Shown: positions 9,742-17,701 of the stretch, one piece after another
Position numbering within the stretch: position 1 is the first letter of the stretch
Layout of the letters: every line of letters begins with the position of its first letter
NCBI GenBank assembly: GCA_016462625.1
Contig: JAEMSV010000016.1
Coordinates: 1-51,406 of the forward strand
From: Solirubrobacteraceae bacterium
GTDB lineage: Bacteria > Actinomycetota > Thermoleophilia > Solirubrobacterales > Solirubrobacteraceae
Reading direction: 5' to 3'
Length of the DNA: 51,406 nucleotides
Program-made: the position numbers and the translations under genes
Notes under the pieces: model-generated
What the model was told of the DNA's origin: nothing
Database searches by the model: none
What the model saw: only the letters and a program-made list of their open reading frames with translations

Positions 9742-11352
9742 ATGGCCACCGCCCCCCAGTCGTCGCAGCAGCTGCACCCCGAGACACGCGAGGTCCGCAA
9801 CCAGGCCCCGCCGCTGCAGCCCTACAACCTCTTCGAGGCCGACCTCGCGCTGCAGGAGGCCATCGAGCGCCACGGTGGCGGCTGGGGCGTCGACCGTCTC
9901 CGCGACACCGGCGCCTACGCCGGGTCCGTCGAAGCCCTCGACCACTCGCAGCGCTGCGAGCGCAACGAGCCGCGCCTGATCCAGTACGACCGCTACGGCA
10001 ACCGCGTCGACCAGGTCGAGCTCGACCCGTCGTGGCACGTCCTCATGCGCGCGAACGTCGAGCGCGGGACCCACGCGCTGCCGTGGCGCGAGGAGCGCGA
10101 CGGCCGGCACGTGGTCCGCGCCGGGATGTTCGGGATCTTCAACCAGGTCAACGGCGGCGTGCAGTGCCCGATCTCGATGACCCACGCCGTCGTCCCCGCG
10201 CTGCAGACGGCCGCTCCGGAACTGGCCGCCGAGTGGGTCCCCCAGCTCACCCGCCTGGACTACGACGAGGTGAAGATCGCCGGCATGGCGATGACCGAGC
10301 GCCAGGGTGGCTCGGACGTGCGCGCGAACATCACGCGCGCCGAGCCCAACGGCGACGGGACGTACGCGATCTGGGGCCACAAGTGGTTCTGCTCGTACCC
10401 ACCGTGCGACATCTTCCTCGTGCTCGCGCAGGCGCCCGAGGGGCTGTCGTGCTTCCTCGTCGAGCGCGGCATGGGCATGGAGTTCCAGCGGCTGAAGGAC
10501 AAGCTCGGCACGCGCTCGCTGGCGTCGTCGGAGGTCGAGTTCCACGGGATCACCGGGCGCCTGGTCGGCGAGGAGGGCCGTGGCGTCAACGCGATCATCA
10601 CGATGGTCAACCACACGCGGCTGGACTGCCTGATCGGCAGCGCCGGCTCGCTGCGGTACGGGACCGTCGCGGCCGTCCACCACGCCCGGCACCGCAGCGC
10701 GTTCGGGGCGCTGCTGTCCGACCAGCCGCTGATGCGCAACGTGCTCGCCGACCTGGCGATCGAGAGCGAGGCCGCCACGGCCTCGGCGATCCGGGTCGCG
10801 TCCGCGTACGACAACGACGAGCCCGCCTTCCGCCGGTTCGCCACGGCCGTCATGAAGTACTGGGTCTGCAAGCGCGCGGCCGCCCACGCGGCCGAGGCGC
10901 TCGAGTGCCTGGGCGGCAACGGCTACGTCGAGGAATCGACGATGCCGCTGCTCTACCGCGACAGCCCGCTGGCCGGGATCTGGGAGGGCTCGGGCAACGT
11001 CGCGGCGCTCGACGTCCTGCGGGCCATGGCCAAGGAGCCCGAAGGCCTGCCGGCGTTCCTGGCCGAGGTGGAGCTCGCGAGCGGCGCCGACGCGCGGCTC
11101 GACGCCCACGTCACCGCGATCAAGGCGCAGCTGGGCGGGTTGAGCGACCCCGAGGCCGCCCAGCTCGGCGCGCGCCGCCTCGTCGAGGATCTCGCGGTCG
11201 CGCTGCAGGCCAGCCTGCTCGTGCGCCACGCCCCCACCGCGGTCGCCGACGCCTTCTGCGCCGGGCGGCTCGGAGGCGGCGGCCGGGTGTACGGGACGCT
11301 GCCGGCCGGGGTCGACACGGCCTCGATCGTGGACCGGGCCTTGGCCTCGTGA
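9742..11352 (+). CDS. AidB-like acyl-CoA dehydrogenase
   Basis: A 536-residue flavoprotein of the AidB branch of acyl-CoA dehydrogenases, longer than the usual 380. It has the AidB-type N-terminus (PLQPYNLFEADLALQEAI), GGVQCPISMTHAVVPALQ, the substrate/flavin motif MAMTERQGGSDVRAN near residue 180, and LAGIWEGSGNV near residue 415. E. coli AidB is induced by alkylating agents and binds DNA. Here the gene sits with two crotonases and a TetR, so a catabolic dehydrogenase role is at least as likely. It overlaps the next gene by four bases (GTGA). Confidence 0.88.
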   Translation: MATAPQSSQQLHPETREVRNQAPPLQPYNLFEADLALQEAIERHGGGWGVDRLRDTGAYAGSVEALDHSQRCERNEPRLIQYDRYGNRVDQVELDPSWHVLMRANVERGTHALPWREERDGRHVVRAGMFGIFNQVNGGVQCPISMTHAVVPALQTAAPELAAEWVPQLTRLDYDEVKIAGMAMTERQGGSDVRANITRAEPNGDGTYAIWGHKWFCSYPPCDIFLVLAQAPEGLSCFLVERGMGMEFQRLKDKLGTRSLASSEVEFHGITGRLVGEEGRGVNAIITMVNHTRLDCLIGSAGSLRYGTVAAVHHARHRSAFGALLSDQPLMRNVLADLAIESEAATASAIRVASAYDNDEPAFRRFATAVMKYWVCKRAAAHAAEALECLGGNGYVEESTMPLLYRDSPLAGIWEGSGNVAALDVLRAMAKEPEGLPAFLAEVELASGADARLDAHVTAIKAQLGGLSDPEAAQLGARRLVEDLAVALQASLLVRHAPTAVADAFCAGRLGGGGRVYGTLPAGVDTASIVDRALAS

Positions 11353-12269
11353 CCCCGGTCGTCGACGTCGCGGTCGACGGCCGCGTCGGGCGCATCACCC
11401 TGAACCGCCCCGCGCGCGGGAACGGCCTCACGCCGCAGCTCATCGGCGAGCTCGCGGCGGCGGTGGAGCGGCTAGATCTCGATCCGGCCGTCCACGTGAT
11501 GGTGCTGTCGGGGGCCGGGACGGGATTCTGCGGCGGGTACGACCTCGTCGAGTCGGCGGAGGGCATGACCGAGCCGACGGAGGGTGGCCGCCTCGGCGAT
11601 GGCACCCCGCTCGACCCGATGGTGATGGCGCAGAACCACGATCCCTCGGGCACCTGGGACCCGATGGTCGACCACGCGATGATGCGCCGGAACGTCCGCG
11701 CATTCATGACGCTGTTCGAGTGCCAGACGCCCGTCGTCTGCAAGGTCCACGGCTTCTGCGTCGCGGGCGGCACGGACCTGGCGCTGTGCAGCGACCTGCT
11801 GGTCATCGCCGAGGACGCGAAGATCGGCTACCCGCCGGCCCGCGTATGGGGCTCGCCGACGACGAGCCTCTGGGCCCACCGGCTCGGTCCCCAGCGCGCG
11901 AAGCGGCTGCTGTTCACCGGCGACTGCCTGAGCGGCGCCGAGGCGCTCGAGTGGGGCCTGGCGATCGAGGCGCCGCCCGCCAATGAGCTCGACGAGCGCA
12001 CGGAGAACCTCGTGCAGCGGATCGCGCGGATGCCGAAGAACCAGCTCGCGATGATGAAGCTGCTGATCAACCAGGAGCTGCACCAGCAGGGCCTGCACAC
12101 GACCCAGCTGCTCGGCACGGTGTTCGACGGGATCACGCGCCACACGGCGGAGGGCTACGCGTTCCAGCAGCGCGCCGCCGAGGCCGGGTTCCGCACGGCC
12201 GTGCGCGAGCGCGACGAGCCGTTCGGCGACGCCGGCCTGTCGACCTACAAGGGCCCGCCCACCCTGTGA
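11349..12269 (+). CDS. Enoyl-CoA hydratase/isomerase (crotonase) family protein
   Basis: A 306-residue crotonase. The first oxyanion-hole motif GAGTGFCGGYDL is near residue 57 and the second, KVHGFCVAGGTDLALCSDL, near residue 130. About 40 residues are inserted between the two motifs, making the protein longer than the usual 260. Family members hydrate or isomerise enoyl-CoA thioesters, consistent with the dehydrogenase immediately upstream. The GTG start overlaps the dehydrogenase stop as GTGA, so a longer read-through frame is rejected. The stop overlaps the TetR start. Confidence 0.85.
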   Translation: MTPVVDVAVDGRVGRITLNRPARGNGLTPQLIGELAAAVERLDLDPAVHVMVLSGAGTGFCGGYDLVESAEGMTEPTEGGRLGDGTPLDPMVMAQNHDPSGTWDPMVDHAMMRRNVRAFMTLFECQTPVVCKVHGFCVAGGTDLALCSDLLVIAEDAKIGYPPARVWGSPTTSLWAHRLGPQRAKRLLFTGDCLSGAEALEWGLAIEAPPANELDERTENLVQRIARMPKNQLAMMKLLINQELHQQGLHTTQLLGTVFDGITRHTAEGYAFQQRAAEAGFRTAVRERDEPFGDAGLSTYKGPPTL

Positions 12270-12871
12270 TGCTCGAAGCCACCGCGACGACCCGAGAGCG
12301 GCTGCTGCAGGCCGCGCTCGAGCTCACCAGTGAGGGCGGCTACGCCGCGGCCTCGGTCAACGCCATCGCCGAGCGCGCGGGCGTCGCGGCCGGCACGCTC
12401 TACCGCCACTTCGCCTCCAAGGGCGAGCTGTTCGCCGACCTCTTCCGGGTGGTGTGCAGCGGCGAGGTCGAGGCGATGCGCGCGGCCGCGGACCCCGACG
12501 AGCCCGTCGTGGTCCAGGTCGAGGACGTGCTCACGACGTTCGCCGCCCGCGCGCTGCGCAGCCCGCGCCTCGCGTGGGCGCTGATCGCCGAGCCGGTCGA
12601 CCCGCTGGTCGACGCCGAGCGCCTCGCCTACCGCGAGACGTACCGTGAGCTGCTGGCCACGCTGCTGCGCGACGGCGTCGAGGCCGGCGAGCTGCCCGCG
12701 CAGAACATCGACTTCACCGCCGCCGCCCTCGTGGGTGGGATCGGCGAGGCCCTGGTGGGCCCGGTCTCCCCGGTGGCGGCCGACGCGCCCAATCCGCAGG
12801 AGATCCTGCGCGAGATCAGAACGTTTGTGCGGCGCGCGGTCGGCGCGCCGGCCTCTGAGGAGAGAGCATGA
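12269..12871 (+). CDS. TetR-family transcriptional regulator
   Basis: A 200-residue repressor with an N-terminal TetR helix-turn-helix (ALELTSEGGYAAASVNAIA, GVAAGTLYRHFASKGELF) and a helical ligand-binding C-terminal domain. The start may be ATG 12269 (TGATG overlap) or GTG 12266 (GTGA overlap), a difference of one residue. Encoded inside the acyl-CoA operon between two crotonases, it is the likely owner of the tandem palindromes at 9683-9720 and would sense a CoA thioester or related metabolite. The target and ligand are inferred. Confidence 0.88.
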   Translation: MLEATATTRERLLQAALELTSEGGYAAASVNAIAERAGVAAGTLYRHFASKGELFADLFRVVCSGEVEAMRAAADPDEPVVVQVEDVLTTFAARALRSPRLAWALIAEPVDPLVDAERLAYRETYRELLATLLRDGVEAGELPAQNIDFTAAALVGGIGEALVGPVSPVAADAPNPQEILREIRTFVRRAVGAPASEERA

Positions 12872-13632
12872 GCAACGGAGTGCGCTACGCGCGGATCGGA
12901 TCCGCGGCCGTCCTGACCATCGACCGCCCGGATCGCCGAAACGCGGTCGACGGTCCCACCTCGACCGCGCTGCGCGACGGCTACGACCGCTTCGTCGCCG
13001 ACGTCGGCGCGCGGGTCCTGATCGTCACCGGCGGCGGCGGGACGTTCTGCGCGGGAGCGGATCTGAAGTCGATCGAGACCCTGGCGCAGCGGGTTACGAC
13101 CGAGGGTGGCCCACTCGGGTTCAGTCGCCTGCAGTCACCCAAGCCGACGATCGCCGCCGTCGAGGGCTGGGCGGTCGCCGGCGGGCTCGAGCTCGCGGTG
13201 TGGTGCGACCTGCGGGTCGCCGGCGAGAGCGCGAAGTTCGGCTGCACCGAGCGCCGCTGGGGCGTCCCGCTGATCGACGGCGGCACGCAGCGCCTGCCGC
13301 GCATCATCGGCATGGGCCGGGCGATGGACATGATCCTCACCGGCCGGATCGTCGAATCCGCGGAGGCGATGACGATGGGCCTGGTCACCGAGGTCGTCCC
13401 CGACGGGACCGCGCTGGAACGCGCCCTCGCGATGGCGGAGGGCCTCGCCCAGTTCCCGCAGGAGACCATGCTCGCCGACCGCCGCGCCGCGCTGGAGGGC
13501 TACGGCCAGCCGCTGGACACCGGCCTCGCGCTGGAGTGGCGACACGGCGGAGCCGCGATGGCCGTCGGGGTCCAGGGCGCACAGCGCTTCGTCGCCGGAG
13601 AGGGCCGCGGCGGAGACGGCGCGGGCGTCTGA
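12868..13632 (+). CDS. Enoyl-CoA hydratase/isomerase (crotonase) family protein
   Basis: A normal-length 254-residue crotonase, distinct from the one at 11349. Oxyanion-hole motifs are GGGGTFCAGADLKSIE near residue 52 and EGWAVAGGLELAVWCDLRVA near residue 95; GCTERRWGVPLIDGGTQRLP carries the region of the second catalytic acid. It probably acts on the enoyl-CoA made by the operon's dehydrogenase or a branch of it. It starts in an ATGA overlap with the TetR stop and is the last gene of the operon, ending just before a palindrome shared with the convergent cupin gene. Confidence 0.87.
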   Translation: MSNGVRYARIGSAAVLTIDRPDRRNAVDGPTSTALRDGYDRFVADVGARVLIVTGGGGTFCAGADLKSIETLAQRVTTEGGPLGFSRLQSPKPTIAAVEGWAVAGGLELAVWCDLRVAGESAKFGCTERRWGVPLIDGGTQRLPRIIGMGRAMDMILTGRIVESAEAMTMGLVTEVVPDGTALERALAMAEGLAQFPQETMLADRRAALEGYGQPLDTGLALEWRHGGAAMAVGVQGAQRFVAGEGRGGDGAGV

Positions 13633-13647
13633 GCCGGCCCCAAGCGG

Positions 13648-13665
13648 GGTGAACGCACGTTCACC
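13648..13665. terminator. 18-bp palindrome between convergent crotonase and cupin genes
   Basis: GGTGAACG-CA-CGTTCACC fills most of the 28-bp gap between two converging stop codons and overlaps the cupin stop. It can fold as a 7-bp stem with a 4-base loop from either strand. A bidirectional terminator is the likely role; an operator is less likely at gene ends. Confidence 0.5.
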
Positions 13666-14239
13666 GCGAAGGGGCGGCGCGGTCGCCGATCCGGCCCGGG
13701 GCGTAGCCGCGCTTGCGCCCGGCCGCGGCCAGCCGCGGCATCAGGACCTTCTGGATCGGCGCGGGCGGCAGCGGGAACCCGAGCTCGACCATCTCGCGGT
13801 GCTGGTCGATCATCACCGCCGCCTGCAAGAGCGCGTCCCAGCTGGTGGGCATCGCGTGGCGGTTGATCCCGCCCGCCCGCGACAGCGACGCCGCGTCCTC
13901 GAGGAACTCCTGGAGTGACGACCAGGGCGACGTGCGGCAGACGAAGTGCGTGACCGCGTCGCTGCGGTTGCGGAAGGCGTGCCGCGTGCCGGGCGGGACG
14001 ACGACGGTCTCCCCGGCGGGCACGTCGGTCCACGTCCGGCCGCTGAGCAGCTGGCAGGTCCCTTCGACGACCTCGAAGCGCTCCTCGATCACGGGGTGGA
14101 CGTGGGGCGTGACCCCGCCGCCGGGTGAGATCCACGACTCGACGTAGACCGCGTCGCCCTCCTCCCAGAACCGCGTCTTCAGCCCGAGGACGGGATCCAC
14201 GGTGAGGTCGTCGTCGGTGATCGTCTCGCTGGTCGCCAT
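13661..14239 (-). CDS. Cupin-domain protein
   Basis: A 192-residue protein with a single small-barrel cupin. HVHPVIEERFEVVEG supplies the first metal-binding His/His/Glu set and VVVPPGTRHAFRN the second-motif His. The C-terminal 70 residues are helical with no recognised function. Cupins of this type may be metal-dependent oxygenases, isomerases or small-molecule sensors, and the substrate is unknown. It is divergent from a TetR gene with a perfect 22-bp operator in the 52-bp gap, so the TetR probably controls both. AGGAG precedes the ATG. Confidence 0.82.
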   Translation of the reverse strand: MATSETITDDDLTVDPVLGLKTRFWEEGDAVYVESWISPGGGVTPHVHPVIEERFEVVEGTCQLLSGRTWTDVPAGETVVVPPGTRHAFRNRSDAVTHFVCRTSPWSSLQEFLEDAASLSRAGGINRHAMPTSWDALLQAAVMIDQHREMVELGFPLPPAPIQKVLMPRLAAAGRKRGYAPGRIGDRAAPSR

Positions 14240-14265
14240 CGCGCGCTCCTGTCCGGTCTGCCGCG

Positions 14266-14287
14266 TAACCTAGTGAAGACTAGGTTA
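14266..14287. promoter_or_regulatory. 22-bp TetR operator between cupin and tetR genes
   Basis: TAACCTAGT-GAAG-ACTAGGTTA is a perfect 9-4-9 inverted repeat. Each arm contains TAGGTT, which fits the actinobacterial -10 pattern TANNNT on both strands. The rightward copy ends five bases before the tetR ATG, suggesting a leaderless or nearly leaderless transcript. One bound dimer would block both divergent promoters, which implies autoregulation. Confidence 0.75.
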
Positions 14288-14291
14288 GCGA

Positions 14292-14918
14292 ATGACGACA
14301 GAACTTCCACCCCCACGCAAACGCCTGTCCCGCGCCGAACGTCGCGAGGTCATCGAGCTCGCGGCCACGGACGTGTTCACCGAGCGCGGCTACCACGGCG
14401 CCGCCATGGACGAGATCGCCCGCCGCTCCGGGGTGTCCACCCCCGTCGTCTACGACCACTTCGCCTCGAAGCTCGCGCTGCACCAGCGCCTACTCGAGCG
14501 CACACGCGACCAGCTGCTCGAGATGTGGAAGAAGAACCTCGGCGGCGACGGGACGCTCGAGCAGCAGATCGCCCGCGCGTTCACCGCGTGGGCGGGCTAC
14601 GTGCAGAGCCACCCCTACGCCCCGCGCATGTTCTTCCGCGAGACGACCGGGATCCCCGAGGTCCGCGAGGTCCACCGCGCCATCGCCGCGGAGGCCAACA
14701 TCGCCCTCGGCGCAATCCTCGGCGGCCTGGCGCGAACAGACGCCGATCCTGTCGCGTTCGCCATGGCCGCGGAGGTGATCCGGGGCGGCCTGACGGAGCT
14801 GGCGATCTGGTGGAGCGACCATCCGGAGGTCACCGCGGAGCAGATCGTGAGCACCGCGATGAACACCGTCTGGGTCGGCTTCGAACGCGTCAGCTTGGGC
14901 GAAGGGTGGACCCCGTGA
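14292..14918 (+). CDS. TetR-family transcriptional regulator
   Basis: A 208-residue repressor. The helix-turn-helix spans about residues 20-60 (ATDVFTERGYHGAAMDEIA, SGVSTPVVYDHFASKLALH). The C-terminal domain, with FRETTGIPEVREVHRAI and a long helix pair, resembles TetR ligand/dimerisation domains. It starts four bases after the perfect palindrome at 14266-14287, without a Shine-Dalgarno sequence, consistent with leaderless translation and self-repression. The divergent cupin gene is the expected co-target. Confidence 0.88.
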   Translation: MTTELPPPRKRLSRAERREVIELAATDVFTERGYHGAAMDEIARRSGVSTPVVYDHFASKLALHQRLLERTRDQLLEMWKKNLGGDGTLEQQIARAFTAWAGYVQSHPYAPRMFFRETTGIPEVREVHRAIAAEANIALGAILGGLARTDADPVAFAMAAEVIRGGLTELAIWWSDHPEVTAEQIVSTAMNTVWVGFERVSLGEGWTP

Positions 14919-14944
14919 CCCAGCGCACTAAGCTATGAACCTCG

Positions 14945-14966
14945 GGTCCGCCCGGATGGACGGACC
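14945..14966 (+). other. Hairpin in the tetR/cold-shock intergenic leader
   Basis: GGTCCG and CGGACC pair, with two more G-C pairs inside after one mismatch, leaving a four-base loop. It lies about 85 bases upstream of the cold-shock gene, in the 132-base gap after tetR. It could end the tetR transcript or belong to the cold-shock 5' leader, which in other bacteria is long and structured. No T-run follows it. Confidence 0.35.
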
Positions 14967-15050
14967 AAAAGCAGTGCCAGCGTCCGCAGTTGTTGCCCAT
15001 AAGCACCCTCCGCGTCTCGCAGCACATCATCCCCACGGAGGGAAAACAGC

Positions 15051-15254
15051 ATGGCAACAGGAACCGTGAAGTGGTTCAGCGACGAAAAGGGCTTCGGCTT
15101 CATCACGCCCGATGACGGCGGCAAGGACCTCTTCGTCCACCACACCGCGATCAACGGCAGCGGCTTCAAGACGCTCGCCGAAGGCGCCAAGGTCTCGTAC
15201 GAGGCCGGCCAGGGTCCGAAGGGCCCGAACGCCGAGAACGTCACCGCGGTCTAA
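15051..15254 (+). CDS. Cold-shock protein (CspA family)
   Basis: A 67-residue single cold-shock domain with both RNA-binding motifs, KGFGFI and DLFVHHTAI, after the standard [14 protein letters not shown] start. Such proteins bind single-stranded RNA or DNA and act as RNA chaperones. Length and composition are typical. A strong GGAGGG lies nine bases upstream of the ATG. The 132-base leader has a hairpin at 14945-14966, and a strong hairpin follows the gene, so it is a stand-alone transcription unit. Confidence 0.96.
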   Translation: MATGTVKWFSDEKGFGFITPDDGGKDLFVHHTAINGSGFKTLAEGAKVSYEAGQGPKGPNAENVTAV

Positions 15255-15277
15255 CCACCACGCTCAGTAGGACGCAC

Positions 15278-15301
15278 GGGCCTGCGCATCAGCGCAGGCC
15301 C
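15278..15301 (+). terminator. Intrinsic terminator after the cold-shock gene
   Basis: GGGCCTGCGC and GCGCAGGCCC form a perfect 10-bp stem with loop ATCA, 23 bases after the stop codon, followed by a short CGCTCGTT stretch. It is the strongest terminator-like structure of this strand in the window. Confidence 0.75.
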
Positions 15302-15461
15302 GCGCTCGTTAAGGACCGAAGTGCGACACGGCGTCGCACTCTCGGCGAGGTCCCTCTTCCCGCCGTTGCGGGGCATTACGACCTCTCGCAGCACCGATGT
15401 GTGCGTTTGCTTACAGTTGCCCCGTCCCTTGTCCAGAGGGACGCCAATCAGGGGAGAGACT

Positions 15462-17168
15462 GTGAGGAAGCTGTCGGCCTGCGCGTGGTCGGTCGTCCTG
15501 ACCACGCTGCTAACGGGCTCGTTGGGCGTTGCCACCGCCGCGGCCGTCCCGCCGCGCGCCCAGGATCCGTTCTACTCCGGAGTCCAGCCCGCGTCGCTGG
15601 GCCCCATCGCGCCGGGCACCGTGCTCGACACCCGGATCGTCCCCTACCACATCGCGGGGCTCCAGATCCCGCTCGAAGCGGTGCAGCTCAGCTACCGCTC
15701 GACCGGTCAGCTCGGGCAGCCGACCATGAACGTCACGACCGTCGTCCGGCCGATCCTCCAGGTTCGCGACACGCGGAAGGTCATCTCCTACCAGTCCTTC
15801 TACGACTCGCTGAACCCCGATGACGAGCCCTCCTACGCCATCTCGGGAGGCAAGACCTTCGGCGGCGCCATCATGGGCGTCGAGTCCGCCCTCGTCGTGC
15901 CGTTCCTGCTGAAGGGCTACACCGTCGTGATCCCCGACATCGAGGGGCAGGACGCGAACTTCGCCGCGGGCCCGGAGTACGGCTACAACACGCTCGACTC
16001 GCTGCGCGCGGCCGTCGCCTCGCAGGCGGCAGGGATCGCCGACGACGCCCGGATCGGCCTCTTCGGCTACTCCGGCGGTGCGATCGGGACCGGATGGGCG
16101 GCGGAGCTCGCGCCGAACTACGCGCCCGACATCGACCAGCGCCTCGTGGGCGCGGCGATGGGCGGCGTGCTCGTCCGGCCCGCGACGAACCTGCACTACA
16201 TCGACGGCAGCCAGACGTGGGCGGGCGTCATGGCGATGGCCGTGATCGGCGTGTCACGCTCGTTCGACATCGACCTGTCGCCCTACCTCAGCGAGTACGG
16301 CCTGCGGATCTACGACAAGCTCGAGGACGCCTCGATCGCCGAGGTGCTCGGCGCCTACCCCGGCCTGACCTGGAAGAAGATGGCCAAGCCCGAGTACGAG
16401 ACGCCCGAGATGGTGCCGCTGTACGTGGGCGTCGCGAACAAGCTGATCATGGGGTCCTACGGCACGCCGACCACCCCGCTGCTCATCGGGCAGGGCGCCA
16501 AGGGCGAGCTCGAGGGGACGCAGGGCGACCAGCCCGGCATCGGCGCCGGTGACGGCGTCATGGTCACCGGCGACGTCCGCGCGGTTGCGCGCAAATGGTG
16601 CGCCAAGGGCACCACGATCGAGTACCGCCAGTTCGACGACCTCAGCCACATCCCCACCGCGGCCGCGTGGATCCCGCAGGGAATCACCTGGCTGGAACGG
16701 CGCTTCACCTCCGCTCCGGCCCCGGAGAACTGCGCGGACATCGAGCCGGGCAACTCGCTCGACCCGATTCCGGTGAAGGACCCGCCCGCGGAGCTCCCGG
16801 CCGAGCAGCCGGCCGCGCCGGCCGCCGCCGACCCCGCAGCGGCCGCGGTCACGAGCGCCGCGAGCACCACCCCGCCGCCGATCGGCACGAAGAAGCCGAC
16901 CTGCGGCGGCAAGACCGCCACGATCGTCGGAACGTCGGGCAGGGACGTCATCACCGGCACCCGGCGCGCGGACGTGATCGTCGCCGGGGCCGGTGCCGAC
17001 ACCGTGCGCGGGGGCGGCGGTAACGACCTCATCTGCGGGGGCGACGGCAACGACACCCTGGCCGGCGACGCCGGGAAGGACAGGCTCTGGGGCGGCTTCG
17101 GGCGCGACGGCTGCGCCGGCGGCCCCGCCCGCGACCGCCTCGCCGGCTGCGAGCGCCGCAAGCCGTGA
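15462..17168 (+). CDS. Secreted lipase with C-terminal RTX-like repeats
   Basis: Encodes 568 residues. A Sec signal peptide covers about residues 1-28. A secretory-lipase (LIP-type) alpha/beta-hydrolase follows, with nucleophile elbow GYSGG (Ser204) and a late DLSHIP that supplies the probable catalytic His. After a Pro/Ala-rich linker (about residues 440-475), eight nonapeptide units of GGxGxD type occupy residues 490-561, as in calcium-binding RTX beta-rolls. The GTG start at 15462 follows GGGGAGAG and begins the signal peptide exactly. The enzyme should act outside the cell on esters or triglycerides, with calcium perhaps stabilising it. Confidence 0.85.
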   Translation: MRKLSACAWSVVLTTLLTGSLGVATAAAVPPRAQDPFYSGVQPASLGPIAPGTVLDTRIVPYHIAGLQIPLEAVQLSYRSTGQLGQPTMNVTTVVRPILQVRDTRKVISYQSFYDSLNPDDEPSYAISGGKTFGGAIMGVESALVVPFLLKGYTVVIPDIEGQDANFAAGPEYGYNTLDSLRAAVASQAAGIADDARIGLFGYSGGAIGTGWAAELAPNYAPDIDQRLVGAAMGGVLVRPATNLHYIDGSQTWAGVMAMAVIGVSRSFDIDLSPYLSEYGLRIYDKLEDASIAEVLGAYPGLTWKKMAKPEYETPEMVPLYVGVANKLIMGSYGTPTTPLLIGQGAKGELEGTQGDQPGIGAGDGVMVTGDVRAVARKWCAKGTTIEYRQFDDLSHIPTAAAWIPQGITWLERRFTSAPAPENCADIEPGNSLDPIPVKDPPAELPAEQPAAPAAADPAAAAVTSAASTTPPPIGTKKPTCGGKTATIVGTSGRDVITGTRRADVIVAGAGADTVRGGGGNDLICGGDGNDTLAGDAGKDRLWGGFGRDGCAGGPARDRLAGCERRKP

Positions 17169-17175
17169 GCCCGGT

Positions 17176-17202
17176 GCCCGCCCGCGCTCAGCGCGGGCGG
17201 GC
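17176..17202. terminator. Bidirectional terminator with a stop codon in its loop
   Basis: GCCCGCCCGCGC and GCGCGGGCGGGC make a perfect 12-bp stem around TCA. On the reverse strand that loop is the TGA stop of the 137-residue protein. It starts eight bases after the lipase stop, so one structure serves both converging genes. Confidence 0.7.
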
Positions 17203-17601
17203 GGCCACGGCCTCCGCCAGCGCGTAGCGGTACTGCTGGCGGCCGAAGCGGTACGGGCCAGCGCGCAGGGCGCCGGCCTCCCCCGCCTTCATGGCGATCA
17301 GGTCGCGCCAGACGATGCCGTCCCCGGTCTGCTCGATCCGCGCCATCACGGCGCCGCAGCCGGGATCGCCGCACGCGCAGACGACGAGGACCGTCCGGTC
17401 CCCCGGGCCGGCCAGCAGGTGCGACCCCGCGCCGCCGAGGTAGTGGTCCTCGATCGCCCCCTTCCGCGTGAACTCCCACGGGCGGATGCCCGAGTACTCG
17501 CCGGGCTCACCCAGCTCGAGCAGCGACGAGCCGTCCACGTACGGGACGAGCCCCTGCTCCACCGGCTCCCCGGCCGGTTCCCAGCGAAACTGCACGATCA
17601 C
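17188..17601 (-). CDS. Hypothetical protein with a CxCxxxxC cluster
   Basis: A 137-residue cytoplasmic protein of unknown function. The middle carries VCACGDPGCG, a tight set of three cysteines that could bind a metal, followed by the Trp-rich IVWRDLIAMK. The C-terminus has repeated aromatic/basic pairs (PYRFGRQQYRY). I start it at GTG 17601 (or 17595), because coding upstream of that point loses the conserved-looking character. It converges on the lipase gene with a shared hairpin and forms the left border of the accessory region. Confidence 0.65.
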   Translation of the reverse strand: MIVQFRWEPAGEPVEQGLVPYVDGSSLLELGEPGEYSGIRPWEFTRKGAIEDHYLGGAGSHLLAGPGDRTVLVVCACGDPGCGAVMARIEQTGDGIVWRDLIAMKAGEAGALRAGPYRFGRQQYRYALAEAVAARPR

Positions 17602-17701
17602 GGCGCCGGACCGTACAGATTTTGCTGACCATGTGTCTCGCGGTGTCCCAGGTGCGCATCGCGCTGGGCGCGGGCACACGCCCATCCGAGCCGCTCGCCG
17701 C

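Noticed and set aside
13648..13665. TetR operator for the crotonase/cupin region
   Set aside because: The palindrome sits between gene ends, where a terminator is more sensible, and does not match the two operator types found upstream of genes.
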